Shown in pieces: positions 23,407 through 31,262 of a DNA stretch of 49,553 nucleotides. Made by a program: the position numbers and the translations under genes. This DNA is from a virus, in the IMG/VR virus record IMGVR_UViG_3300012936_003576, positions 1-49,553 of that record; one strand, written 5' to 3'. The notes under the pieces are model-generated. The model did no database searches. It was not told the DNA's origin and saw only the letters and a program-made list of their open reading frames with translations. Every line of letters starts with the position of its first letter. Within the stretch, counting starts at the first letter, position 1.

Positions 23407-24130
23407 ACCTGCTCCTTTTCTGCAGGTTATAAGAAACAGACCCCTCAAAAAATATAAAACAAATATTAAGGAGTGGCTCAAGCCTGTCATAGACTTGTCA
23501 GACTTTTATGTGTATCCAATGAATGGAATAACTGAAGGTTTGAACTATTGGATGTTAAAAGAAAAGAGAGACATCTATAGAGAGAAGGGTGACTATGAGT
23601 GGGTAGAGATTAGAAATAAGTGGGAAAAGGCTTTTGGAAAATCTGACTACATTCACTACTTAAGTTGTCCAAGTAGTATAGACGGAAACTTTAGAGAAAT
23701 TCCTAAAGATGTTCCGGTTGCTCTTGATCTTGCATACATAGGATCAACTCCTATTCGAAAGATTGAAGTTACACCAAACATTGAATACGTATTTTATGGG
23801 TTGAGTAAACCTTTTGGACTCAACGGCATAAGAACAGGTTGGTTCTTTACAAGAAGACCTGACATAAAACTTCATAAACTCTTGAAACTAAACTACTACA
23901 ATCATTTAGCACATGATGTAGCAGAAGAAGTTATGAAAGAGTTTCCAATAGACTTTATATATAATACATATAAAATGGAACAGAAAAAGGTGTGTGATCA
24001 GTACAATCTTTTACCGAGTGATTGCGTTTGGTTAGGAACTTCATCTGACCCCGCATACAATGACTTTGTTAGAGCGACAGTTGCTAGATTATGCTTGACA
24101 GAATATTATGAAAACAAACCATATATCTAA
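23384..24130 (+). CDS. PLP-dependent aminotransferase-like protein (fold type I), short
   Basis: Resembles class I/II aminotransferases. NGITEGLNYW is the small-domain/PLP-entry region, VALDLAYIGSTP carries the Asp and Tyr that contact the PLP ring, and YGLSKPFGLNGIRTGWFF matches the S-x-S-K-x-F/Y-G-L-x-G-x-R-x-G-W motif with the Schiff-base Lys. At 248 residues it is far below the usual 380-420, lacking most of the C-terminal small domain. It is either a compact phage enzyme or works with a partner. Its place beside cupin and RuBisCO-like genes suggests amino-group transfer onto a keto intermediate. Confidence 0.72.
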   Translation: MEKRVISKPAPFLQVIRNRPLKKYKTNIKEWLKPVIDLSDFYVYPMNGITEGLNYWMLKEKRDIYREKGDYEWVEIRNKWEKAFGKSDYIHYLSCPSSIDGNFREIPKDVPVALDLAYIGSTPIRKIEVTPNIEYVFYGLSKPFGLNGIRTGWFFTRRPDIKLHKLLKLNYYNHLAHDVAEEVMKEFPIDFIYNTYKMEQKKVCDQYNLLPSDCVWLGTSSDPAYNDFVRATVARLCLTEYYENKPYI

Positions 24131-24434
24131 TTTTACTCGTGGTTGGTTCATAGGCAACTTCGAGCCATCAGTACTTCAAACAGAAGATTTTGAAGTAGCA
24201 ATTATTTCACATACAAAAGGCGAAAAGATCCCACGGCACTATCATCCAGTGGCGACGGAATACAATGTAATGTTATCCGGTAATATGTTTGTCAATGGAA
24301 AGAACCTAACAAAAGGAGATATGTTTACGTTTGACCCGAATGAAATTTGTAACGTTAAAGTACTAGAAGATTCAGAGGTCTTATGCGTAAAAGTTCCTAG
24401 TATACAAGGAGATAAAGTATGCACACAACGGTAG
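24108..24434 (+). CDS. single-domain cupin
   Basis: Small beta-barrel protein. PRHYHPVATEYNVMLSG is cupin motif 1 (H-x-H-x4-E-x6-G) with the metal ligands, and GDMFTFDPNEICNVKVLED is motif 2, though its metal His is replaced (P-N-E). Such single cupins are sugar isomerases, dioxygenases or lyases. It overlaps both neighbours (23 bases with the aminotransferase-like gene, 16 with the RuBisCO-like gene), so its stoichiometry is probably coupled to theirs. The substrate is unknown. Confidence 0.8.
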   Translation: MKTNHISNFTRGWFIGNFEPSVLQTEDFEVAIISHTKGEKIPRHYHPVATEYNVMLSGNMFVNGKNLTKGDMFTFDPNEICNVKVLEDSEVLCVKVPSIQGDKVCTQR

Positions 24435-25420
24435 TGTATAAAGTTAAGTCAAGAGACATGCAGGCAGCCGCACATGCTATTGCAATCGGACAGAGTATTG
24501 GAAATCCAAACATTAGAAATGAATATGAAAATAATGACCACGCAGCTGAAATTAGCTATGTACATAACGATGAAATTGTGGTAAAATATAAACAGAAGAA
24601 CTTAAACAGACCAACTGATGTTGCACAGCTTTTATGTACAATACAAGGAGGTCAAAGTGATATTGAGTTAATCGATGAGTGTAAAGTTGTAGATCTATTT
24701 GTAGACATTCCTGAATATAAAAAGATTTGGAATCACCCTACAGATAGACCCTTAGTTGGAGGTATTGTCAAACCAAAGACAGGACTTACACCTAATCAAT
24801 TATCTGATATCGTAAAAAGAATGTGTGATGGTGGAATAGACTGGATAAAAGAAGATGAAATACTAAGTGATCCAGCGTACTTTCCACTTTCAGCTCGAGC
24901 TGAAGTTGTAGCAAAAGTGCTTGATAACTATAGAGACGTTAAGTACTGTTTATGTGTTAATGGAGATCCTATACACTTTTTAAGACAAAGAAAATCTGCT
25001 GAAGAGCATGGATTAGGAATACACACAAACTTTTGGACTGGCCTAGGTGCCTATGAAAACCCTTCAGTGTATCAACACTTTCAAAGGAGCGGAATAAGAA
25101 TACTAACAGATGACAGAAATCCTTTCTCAATATCTTGGCCCGTTATTTGTAGACTAGCTATACTTCAAGGAGTTGACAGTATTCATGTAGGAATGATTGG
25201 TGGTTACTATCCAGGAAACGAAGAAGAAGTTTATGAAGCAATTGAGATGTGTAATGATCACAACAGGATACCAACACTAAGTTGTGGAATGAATCCTGAA
25301 ACTGCAAAGGCGATAAAAGATAAGATAGGAAACAAATGGTTGGCTGCAGTCGGTGGTTGGCTCCATGAAGGAGATATTACAGAGAATGTTAAGAAAATGA
25401 GGAAAGCAGTTGAAAGTTAA
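24419..25420 (+). CDS. RuBisCO-like protein (form IV-type), 333 aa
   Basis: TIM-barrel enolase/carboxylase-superfamily protein. Residues 1-110 resemble the RuBisCO N-terminal domain (VVYKVKSRDMQAAAHAIAIGQSIG). The barrel begins GGIVKPKTG (KPK 118-120) and has GGIDWIKEDE with Lys144, Asp146 and Glu147 at the carbamate/Mg site; SIHVG supplies His256, LSCG Ser288 and VGG 312-313. Loop 6 (GYYPGNEEE, 262-270) lacks the CO2-gating Lys, so carboxylase activity is unlikely. At 333 residues it is shorter than known RuBisCO-like proteins (about 400). Cellular relatives catalyse enolisation, isomerisation or decarboxylation of sugar-derived keto compounds. The pathway is unknown. Confidence 0.88.
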   Translation: MHTTVVYKVKSRDMQAAAHAIAIGQSIGNPNIRNEYENNDHAAEISYVHNDEIVVKYKQKNLNRPTDVAQLLCTIQGGQSDIELIDECKVVDLFVDIPEYKKIWNHPTDRPLVGGIVKPKTGLTPNQLSDIVKRMCDGGIDWIKEDEILSDPAYFPLSARAEVVAKVLDNYRDVKYCLCVNGDPIHFLRQRKSAEEHGLGIHTNFWTGLGAYENPSVYQHFQRSGIRILTDDRNPFSISWPVICRLAILQGVDSIHVGMIGGYYPGNEEEVYEAIEMCNDHNRIPTLSCGMNPETAKAIKDKIGNKWLAAVGGWLHEGDITENVKKMRKAVES

Positions 25421-26087
25421 TATTTTAATGTTGGCCGCTGGTCGAGGTTCAAGGTTTAAAGAATACACTGACATTCCTAAGCCTATGATTCCTGTATGGG
25501 GAGAACCTATGTATAAGTATGTTCTCAGATCTTTAAACATGGAAAATGATTATCAACTTCATGGCGTGTTTCAAGATGACGTTGCACCTACAGAAGAAAA
25601 GGGTATGATTATTCATACACTAGATGGAGTAACAGATGGAGCTGCAACCACTGCTTATCACGTCATAGATAATTCACATGATAACAATCCGTGGTTAATT
25701 ATGGATTGTGATTTAATCGTTCGAACCGGAAGATTGTTGTTTGGTCCTATGAGTGGAATTATTGTTGAAAAGAAACACACGTCTGATCCAAGAGCTAGTT
25801 ACAGTTTGATAAGAGATAATAAGATCTTATGCACAGCAGAAAAGCAAGTTATATCTCCGAATAGAAATGTAGGAATGTATTACTGGTCAAGTGGTTCACT
25901 GTTCTGTGAATGTTATGAAGATGCAGTGGTAGATGACGCAAGAGTAAACGGTGAGTTTTATATCTCACCTCTATATAATTATGCAATCAGAAAAGGTGAA
26001 ACTGTGGTTCCTTTCTATGCAGAATCATTTCATCCGATTGGAACACCTGAGGATTTAGAGGAATATGTATCACGAACGGGGATTTAA
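25410..26087 (+). CDS. sugar-phosphate/alditol-phosphate nucleotidyltransferase
   Basis: NTP-transferase fold (GT-A-like). The N-terminal signature LMLAAGRGSRFKEYTDIPKPMIPV (G-x-G-x-R and the P-K-P loop) is intact. WLIMDCDLIV gives the metal Asp, and GEFYISPLYNYAI plus HPIGTPEDLEEY close the sugar pocket. Length 225 matches the small nucleotidyltransferases that make CDP-, GDP- or UDP-activated sugars. The start is TTG 25410, behind GAGG and 11 bases inside the RuBisCO-like gene. Likely it activates the pathway's sugar or alcohol product for the transferase-like gene that follows. Confidence 0.88.
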   Translation: MKVNILMLAAGRGSRFKEYTDIPKPMIPVWGEPMYKYVLRSLNMENDYQLHGVFQDDVAPTEEKGMIIHTLDGVTDGAATTAYHVIDNSHDNNPWLIMDCDLIVRTGRLLFGPMSGIIVEKKHTSDPRASYSLIRDNKILCTAEKQVISPNRNVGMYYWSSGSLFCECYEDAVVDDARVNGEFYISPLYNYAIRKGETVVPFYAESFHPIGTPEDLEEYVSRTGI

Positions 26088-26979
26088 TGAACAGTGGCCA
26101 AAATACGTGACTGGTCACCGGTTAAAACTAGCTGTCTTACTTACAGGATCACCTAGGTTTGTTTCAGAAGGTGCAGACTGGTGGTTCTCTAAAGCGATAC
26201 CTTTTAATTGTGATATAGACTACTATGGTCATTGTTGGGACGATGATGATGAAATAGGATCCACAAGATACAACACGAGACTGAATGTAAGAGATTTTGA
26301 AAAGTGGCCTTTTAAAGACTTTTCTTTTACAAAACACACGTTTGATTTAGATCTATATGATTCATTTCGAAATGAGGATACAAGACTTAGTAGACATATA
26401 TTCAGACCACAGAGAAGAGACCACGTTGTAAGTGTTCACAAAGCAACTCAACTCATGCTTGAAAGTAAGATTCAATATGACATGGTGTTAGTTATGAGAT
26501 ACGACACAATCATAAAACCTGGATGCTTAGATCTTTCAATTCCATTTGTGTATGAATTCAATAAAAATCTAAATAGCTTTCATAAAGGACATGACGTAGC
26601 CCTTTTAAAAAACGATACAAATCCTCATATATTTACTTCTTGGGTTCAGGTAAGACAAGGACTTCCAATGATGCAAGATTATATGTTTCTTTCTACATAC
26701 AAAGACTGGAAAAAATATGCAGGAAATTTGTATAATACATATAGTAAACTACTCAATGAAAATAAAAGTTTTTTAGAGTGCACTAATTTTGTTGAGTCAA
26801 TATATCAACCTCACGTGTTTTGGGCTTTTATAGGAATGTATTCAAGAGCAAACTTCATCGCACAGGAAGACTTAGGCTGTGTGGCATTAAGATCTGCAAA
26901 AGAAAATATACAGAAGTGTTTCTATAATGATATAGTTCAGGAACACGATGAATCTTTTAACAGGATGTTTAATGGATGA
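26065..26979 (+). CDS. glycosyltransferase-like protein (WavE-like/GT-A?)
   Basis: 304 residues. LKLAVLLTGSPRFVSEGADWW begins a nucleotide-binding-type strand-helix, YDMVLVMRYDTIIKPG has the R-x-D-like acid pair used by LPS-synthesis transferases of the WavE type, and MMQDYMFLSTY occupies the usual C-terminal position. It overlaps the nucleotidyltransferase by 23 bases. These points suggest it moves the activated product onto a glycan or another acceptor. The family assignment is tentative; I see no clear DxD beyond RYD. Confidence 0.5.
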   Translation: MYHERGFNEQWPKYVTGHRLKLAVLLTGSPRFVSEGADWWFSKAIPFNCDIDYYGHCWDDDDEIGSTRYNTRLNVRDFEKWPFKDFSFTKHTFDLDLYDSFRNEDTRLSRHIFRPQRRDHVVSVHKATQLMLESKIQYDMVLVMRYDTIIKPGCLDLSIPFVYEFNKNLNSFHKGHDVALLKNDTNPHIFTSWVQVRQGLPMMQDYMFLSTYKDWKKYAGNLYNTYSKLLNENKSFLECTNFVESIYQPHVFWAFIGMYSRANFIAQEDLGCVALRSAKENIQKCFYNDIVQEHDESFNRMFNG

Positions 26980-27187
26980 ATTGCCCGATGACAGAGAAGT
27001 AATGAAAATGTTCTACATGACGAAAGGACATTTAGAGGCTACCATAGAAACAATGAGAAGTTGTTACTGGGGATATTTCAAAAGAGCCTGGTACAATACA
27101 GAGTTCTATAGAGCAGAAGAAGGTTTTGACGAAGCTTATGACAAAGCGATTAAAGAGAGGATAGAAAAGAAAGATGGCGATGTATAA
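26972..27187 (+). CDS. small acidic helical protein (71 aa), unknown
   Basis: The start was set at ATG 26972 (MDELPDDREVMKMF), an 8-base overlap with the previous gene; an upstream ATG at 26948 is possible. It is helical and aromatic-rich in the middle (RSCYWGYFKRAWYNTEFYRAEEGFDEAYDKAI). No domain is recognised. It is coupled to the ligase gene by a 14-base overlap. Its size and helical composition would allow a carrier or adaptor role, but there is no acyl-carrier DSL motif. Confidence 0.6.
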   Translation: MDELPDDREVMKMFYMTKGHLEATIETMRSCYWGYFKRAWYNTEFYRAEEGFDEAYDKAIKERIEKKDGDV

Positions 27188-28535
27188 TGCAGTAAAAGAT
27201 TTTATTAGAGAATCTCCTCATATAGCAATATACTATAAAGATGAAGAGATTACCTATCATGAACTTTATGAGAAAGTTTGTAGTTACAGCAACCAACTAC
27301 TAAAGCAGTTTAAAAGAGGAGATGAGTTTGTCATAAAAATGTCTGACAGGCCAGAATACTTTTATTTGTTTTGGGGTGCTGTTAAGTCAGGTATAGTTCC
27401 GCACTTAATTAATCCTGCATCATCTACACAACCTGAAGGTCTCTATACATTTACTGATGAAAATATTGGAGAGCTTGATAGTAACGCACAAGATTCAACT
27501 GATAATTTACCAGCTGACACAAACAAGGAAGACCTATGCTTCTATCTGTACACTAGTGGAACATCAGGATATATGCAGGCAGTTCCTCACAGACACCAAG
27601 ACTTAGTTGGAGTTGCTTCTTCATACGCAAAAAAGACTCTTAATATTATTTCATATGATGTAGTGTTTAGTGCTGCTAAATTATTCTTCGCGTATGGAAT
27701 GGGTAACAGTATGACATTTCCATTGTATGTTGGTGCTGCTACTGTTCTAATGAGTGAACCTTCTACAGCAAAGAGTACTCTTGACGCTATTGAAAAGTAT
27801 CAACCAACAATTTACTTTGGTGTTCCTACGATATATAACTATCAGTTAAAAGCTAAGAAGAGAGATCTATCTTGTTTAAGACTATGTGTATCTGCAGGTG
27901 AATCTCTCCCAGGAAAAATTAAGCAGCAGTGGGAAGATCAGCACGGTACAATTATTCTTGATGGAATAGGTACAACTGAAGCTCTACATATCTTTATATC
28001 CAACTTTACATGGGATCACGAGAATGATTGTACTGGACGAATAGTTCCTGGGTACGAAGCTAAAATACTAAAAGATGATGGATCTGAAGCGGCAGATGGA
28101 GAAATTGGATCTTTATACGTAAGAGGTGAATCCATCACTGAAGACTGGTTAAAAACTGGTGATGAGTTTATTCGAAGAGGAGCAAAGTACTACTATCAAG
28201 GTCGAACAAACGATATGATCAAAGTTGGTGGAGTATGGATCTCTCCAGTTATTATGGAAAAGAAGATTATAGAGATTGAAGATGTTACCGAAGTTGCAGT
28301 TGTTCAACACTTAGATAATAACACAGGACTTAGGTTTCCGAAAGCCTATATTGTTTCAGATACAAACGATCAAGTAAAACTAAAGAATGCAGTCAAAAGA
28401 AAGTGTATGGACGAACTTCCAACGAACTACTTTCCACGATCTGTGCAGTTTGTAGATAGTTTACCTAAGACTGATACCGGAAAAATTAAGAGAGCTACGC
28501 TGCGCGAGCTATATGCTGACGAGCAATCTCAGTAA
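27174..28535 (+). CDS. AMP-forming acyl-CoA synthetase/acid-CoA ligase (ANL family)
   Basis: Adenylates a carboxylic acid and usually links it to CoA. The P-loop A3 is YTSGTSG (residues 126-132), GIGTTEAL matches A5, LKTGDEFIRRGAKYYYQGRTNDMIKVGG covers A7-A8 with the hinge, and KTDTGKIKR carries the A10 catalytic Lys near residue 437. At 453 residues it is compact for the family (about 500-550) and most like benzoate/short-acid CoA ligases in the A8 region. It probably loads the pathway's acid for the thiolase-fold enzyme. Its last 41 bases overlap the convergent gene 28495-29025. Confidence 0.9.
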   Translation: MAMYNAVKDFIRESPHIAIYYKDEEITYHELYEKVCSYSNQLLKQFKRGDEFVIKMSDRPEYFYLFWGAVKSGIVPHLINPASSTQPEGLYTFTDENIGELDSNAQDSTDNLPADTNKEDLCFYLYTSGTSGYMQAVPHRHQDLVGVASSYAKKTLNIISYDVVFSAAKLFFAYGMGNSMTFPLYVGAATVLMSEPSTAKSTLDAIEKYQPTIYFGVPTIYNYQLKAKKRDLSCLRLCVSAGESLPGKIKQQWEDQHGTIILDGIGTTEALHIFISNFTWDHENDCTGRIVPGYEAKILKDDGSEAADGEIGSLYVRGESITEDWLKTGDEFIRRGAKYYYQGRTNDMIKVGGVWISPVIMEKKIIEIEDVTEVAVVQHLDNNTGLRFPKAYIVSDTNDQVKLKNAVKRKCMDELPTNYFPRSVQFVDSLPKTDTGKIKRATLRELYADEQSQ

Positions 28536-29025
28536 GTTTTTCATCATAATCTTCAAGCATACACCCTACAATATGAATTCTTTCAATGTTACTACAGTTC
28601 ATTGCTGTATGTAACTTTCTTGTGTCTGTTACGTAGTGCTTACCATCAGCAGGAAGTCTGATAACTTCATCATCAATAATCATCATACACCTATCATCAG
28701 TGATAAGAGGAATATGGATTCTTCTTGTTGGGTCTACGTGATATGAATAGCATTGGTGTGGAACCATCTTCATAACTCTTGTCCTACACAGTTCTAGATC
28801 TTTCATAACTTGATTGATGTACTCAAACTTAGGAAACAAAGGAACCGTAAAATCGCTTTCAATGTGATTTAGTTCCTTTAGTTTTCCGGTACCGTAATCT
28901 GGATCGCCTTTGTGTCCTTCCACAGTCTGTAAAGAAATCTGTGACTCATACATAGGTAACCACTGTAACTCACTCAATATACGATCTATGTCTATTCTAT
29001 AATCTTTGTCATAAACTTTACTCAT
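28495..29025 (-). CDS. aspartyl/asparaginyl beta-hydroxylase-like oxygenase
   Basis: 2OG/Fe(II) oxygenase of the Asp/Asn hydroxylase type. YHVDPTRRIHIPL holds the H-x-D iron pair followed by the strand typical of this group. HTAMNCSNIERIHIVG gives the distal His and Arg. Length 176 is normal for the small phage versions, which are common in T4-like marine phages. The substrate is unknown; it differs from the 20002 oxygenase in motif spacing. It is the second gene of a minus-strand late pair (start and stop share base 29025 with the next gene) and its 3' end overlaps the ligase gene. Confidence 0.8.
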   Translation of the reverse strand: MSKVYDKDYRIDIDRILSELQWLPMYESQISLQTVEGHKGDPDYGTGKLKELNHIESDFTVPLFPKFEYINQVMKDLELCRTRVMKMVPHQCYSYHVDPTRRIHIPLITDDRCMMIIDDEVIRLPADGKHYVTDTRKLHTAMNCSNIERIHIVGCMLEDYDEKLTEIARQHIARAA

Positions 29026-29264
29026 TACGCGCTAATAACCCTCTTTGTTTCTAGTCTCATCTTTTGCTCCATGTGACTAACTAATACACGTCTCATAGAT
29101 ACAGCTCTATCTCTATTTGTAAAAGAATACTCTCTAACATCGTCACCATTTAATCTAATAGAAAATATGTAAAATGCACCTTGCTTCGTTATATTCGATG
29201 CTGTACCATTTGCCATACGATTTACGTCGATTTTACCAAAACTTGTTTCAATAATATTAGACAT
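29025..29264 (-). CDS. small conserved protein (79 aa), unknown
   Basis: A basic, mostly beta protein (TSFGKIDVNRMANGTASNITKQGAFYIFSIRLNGDDVREYSF) ending with a helical basic tail (RAVSMRRVLVSHMEQKMRLETKRV). No family is recognised. GGAGGA lies immediately upstream, and the late promoter box is at 29289-29296. It is coupled to the hydroxylase gene downstream. Confidence 0.65.
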   Translation of the reverse strand: MSNIIETSFGKIDVNRMANGTASNITKQGAFYIFSIRLNGDDVREYSFTNRDRAVSMRRVLVSHMEQKMRLETKRVISA

Positions 29265-29288
29265 TTTGTCCTCCTATAAATATAATTC

Positions 29289-29296
29289 TATTTATA
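29289..29296 (-). promoter_or_regulatory. late promoter box, minus strand
   Basis: TATAAATA on the minus strand, 25 bases upstream of the 29264 start. A second TATAAATA on the plus strand lies nearby at 29275-29282 with no obvious target. Confidence 0.75.
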
Positions 29297-29300
29297 AGTA

Positions 29301-29327
29301 AAAAAAATGCAAATAAGTGCATTTTTT
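29301..29327 (+). terminator. hairpin terminator before promoter P6
   Basis: ATGCA / TGCAT stem with loop AATAAG, flanked by a run of A's and a run of T's, so it can work in either direction. It insulates the unit behind P6. Confidence 0.7.
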
Positions 29328-29329
29328 CC

Positions 29330-29358
29330 TTTACATTCCCTGAGAACTGTGGTATACT
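29330..29358 (+). promoter_or_regulatory. phage sigma70-like promoter P6 (DUF932 gene)
   Basis: TTTACA (29330-29335), 17-base spacer ending TGTGG, TATACT (29353-29358); 38 bases before the DUF932 start. Confidence 0.9.
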
Positions 29359-29395
29359 ATACTTATTAAATGATTAAAATAAGGAAGGAGCCAAA

Positions 29396-30355
29396 ATGGC
29401 ACATGAAGTAGAAACTATGGCGTACGCCGGAGAATTACCCTGGCATGGATTAGGTACTAAAGTATCAAATGATTTGACACCTTTTCAGATGCAGCAAAAA
29501 GCTGGTCTAGACTGGGCAGTTGAAAAAGTAGATGCTTACGTCACAATCGGTGGAAAGCAGATCAAGACTGGTCAACAAGCACTGGTACGTACATCTGATC
29601 AAACAATTCTTACAAACGTTGGTGAGAACTGGAACCCAGTACAGAACACTGAAGCTTTTGAATTCTTTTCAGAGTTTGTTCTTTCTGGTGATATGGAAAT
29701 GCATACTGCAGGATCGTTAAAGAACGGTCAGATAGTATGGGCTCTTGCAAAAGTAAATGAGTCTTTTGATGTTTTTGGTGATGATAGGGTAGACGCTTAT
29801 ATGCTTTTCTCAAATCCTCATCAGTATGGTAGATCTATCGATATTCGATTTACTCCAATCAGAGTTGTATGTAACAACACATTGACTATGGCACTAGACA
29901 GTGCTTCAACTCAACAAGTAAAAGTTGGTCATAGAAAAGTGTTTGACGCTGATGAAGTAAAATCTACTCTTGGCATCGCTCATGAAAAATTTGCTAAGTA
30001 CAAAGAAATGGCTCAGTTTCTTGGTAGCAAAAAATTCAAAGTTGAAAATCTTATTCAATACTACAATGAGGTCTTTCCATCAACATCACGTAAAGAAGGT
30101 GAAAAGACACCTGTTAAAGTTTATGATGATATGTCAAGAGGTGCAAAGATGTGTTACGATGCACTTGAAATCCAGCCTGGTGCACAGTACGCAGAAGGTA
30201 CTTGGTGGCAAGCTCTAAACTCAGTTACCTACTTCACTGATCACCATCAGGGTAGAAACGCTGAGAATAGACTTCACAGCCAGTGGTTTGGTTTCAACCA
30301 GACTCGAAAAGTAAAAGCTGCAGAAAAAGCAGTTGAATATGCGCTAGCCTCATGA
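29396..30355 (+). CDS. DUF932-family phage/plasmid-like protein
   Basis: 319 residues, the family norm. The start MAHEVETMAYAGELPWHGLGTKVS, followed by KAGLDWAVEKVDAYV and VLSGDMEMHTAGSLKNGQIVWALAKV, is the DUF932 order (TIGR03299-like). FTPIRVVCNNTLTMAL is another conserved block. These proteins are widespread in phages and plasmids; their function is unknown, although an association with DNA maintenance or anti-restriction has been suggested. It has its own early promoter and good AAGGAGG ribosome site. A strong hairpin sits over its stop codon. Confidence 0.88.
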   Translation: MAHEVETMAYAGELPWHGLGTKVSNDLTPFQMQQKAGLDWAVEKVDAYVTIGGKQIKTGQQALVRTSDQTILTNVGENWNPVQNTEAFEFFSEFVLSGDMEMHTAGSLKNGQIVWALAKVNESFDVFGDDRVDAYMLFSNPHQYGRSIDIRFTPIRVVCNNTLTMALDSASTQQVKVGHRKVFDADEVKSTLGIAHEKFAKYKEMAQFLGSKKFKVENLIQYYNEVFPSTSRKEGEKTPVKVYDDMSRGAKMCYDALEIQPGAQYAEGTWWQALNSVTYFTDHHQGRNAENRLHSQWFGFNQTRKVKAAEKAVEYALAS

Positions 30356-30363
30356 GGCTAGCG
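30342..30363. promoter_or_regulatory. perfect intercistronic hairpin at DUF932 stop
   Basis: CGCTAGCCT / AGGCTAGCG, nine pairs with CATG loop. It covers the DUF932 stop and the AGG that would serve the next start at 30366, with no T-tract, so it looks like translational coupling rather than termination. Confidence 0.6.
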
Positions 30364-30365
30364 AC

Positions 30366-31022
30366 ATGAGTGACGTCTTTGTAGAAGATACCAGTATCTA
30401 CTGGACTAACTATTACTTCTTTCATTTCGACAACATCATAGTACATCCCGACATGTTAGACTACTGGACTAACTGTCAGGATGTTTATGATTATGTGTTT
30501 GGATGGAGAAAAGGTAAAGTGTGGTCTTATGAAGTAGGTGGCTACACTGAAGAACAGTGGTTAAAGGAATGCCGTAGCACTTGGAGTGATGTTGTAAAAC
30601 TAGTTGAACAGTTAGATAGAGATCAGGTTCTAGAAAAAAATGTTGCTGTTGAACCTACAGAAAAAAATTATATTACATACTCTTTTTTAGATCCTAATGA
30701 CTCAAAGCATGTCGACAATGAATTAATAAACTATAACAGTTACAAGACTGACTTGTCTGTAAGAGGCATGGATAAAAAAGACATAGAGTTATTTACAAGA
30801 AGTATGTACAACTCTTATGATCTAGGTGATAGTAGAGACTCAAATCCATTAGTAGACAGAATAGAGCTCTTACTCAACTGTAAATTTTTTATAGGTTCTC
30901 CGTGTAGTTGGAAAGACTATGCTCATCTATTGAATAAAAAGTGTTATCTCACTACCGATTCAACGTATAATCGCACTTTAAGACCAGAAGATAAGGCGTA
31001 CTATCTCTTTAAAAACTACTGA
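30366..31022 (+). CDS. hypothetical protein (218 aa)
   Basis: A soluble, aromatic-rich protein (SIYWTNYYFFHFDNIIVHPDMLDYW; VFGWRKGKVWSYEVGG). The C-terminal stretch RIELLLNCKFFIGSPCSWKDYAHLLNKKCYLTTD resembles the donor-side end of some glycosyltransferases (a G-S-P-x-S-x2-x2-A-H-L pattern like GT9/GT-B proteins), but the match is weak. Its start is 10 bases after the DUF932 stop and inside the influence of the hairpin at 30342. I assign no function. Confidence 0.6.
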   Translation: MSDVFVEDTSIYWTNYYFFHFDNIIVHPDMLDYWTNCQDVYDYVFGWRKGKVWSYEVGGYTEEQWLKECRSTWSDVVKLVEQLDRDQVLEKNVAVEPTEKNYITYSFLDPNDSKHVDNELINYNSYKTDLSVRGMDKKDIELFTRSMYNSYDLGDSRDSNPLVDRIELLLNCKFFIGSPCSWKDYAHLLNKKCYLTTDSTYNRTLRPEDKAYYLFKNY

Positions 31023-31024
31023 AT

Positions 31025-31032
31025 GATAAATA
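31025..31032 (+). promoter_or_regulatory. late-promoter-like box GATAAATA
   Basis: One mismatch to TATAAATA, 32 bases before the 31065 start. AGGGGGCG precedes that start. Confidence 0.45.
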
Positions 31033-31064
31033 AATCTTATCTGTAATAACAACAGGGGGCGAAC

Positions 31065-31262
31065 ATGGTCAATCAAGATCTTGTTCTCGATAAGGAACTA
31101 AGGAAAGACGTAACGCTAAGAGACTTTTGTCTCATGGTAAAAGATAGGAACTTAGATTTTGAAATCGTAGAAATTCTAGATAACGGAAGAACACACATAC
31201 GATTCAAAGCTAGGAACCAAGATTCAATGAAGGAATTTAAAGAAATGTTAGCAAAACATTAA
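31065..31262 (+). CDS. small conserved protein (65 aa), unknown
   Basis: A compact alpha/beta protein, MVNQDLVLDKELRKDVTLRDF, ending in FEIVEILDNGRTHIRFKARNQDSMKEFKEMLAKH. The second half reads like one beta-hairpin and a helix. AGGGGG lies 8 bases before ATG. No family is recognised. Its stop abuts the 3' end of the tRNA gene encoded on the opposite strand. Confidence 0.65.
   Translation: MVNQDLVLDKELRKDVTLRDFCLMVKDRNLDFEIVEILDNGRTHIRFKARNQDSMKEFKEMLAKH

Noticed and set aside
23384-24130. Calling the short aminotransferase-like gene a pseudogene
   Set aside because: Frame, overlaps and PLP-site motifs are intact; it may be a compact enzyme.
24419-25420. Reading the RuBisCO-like gene as a true carboxylase
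   Set aside because: The loop-6 Lys is absent and the length is short; the form IV-type reading fits better.
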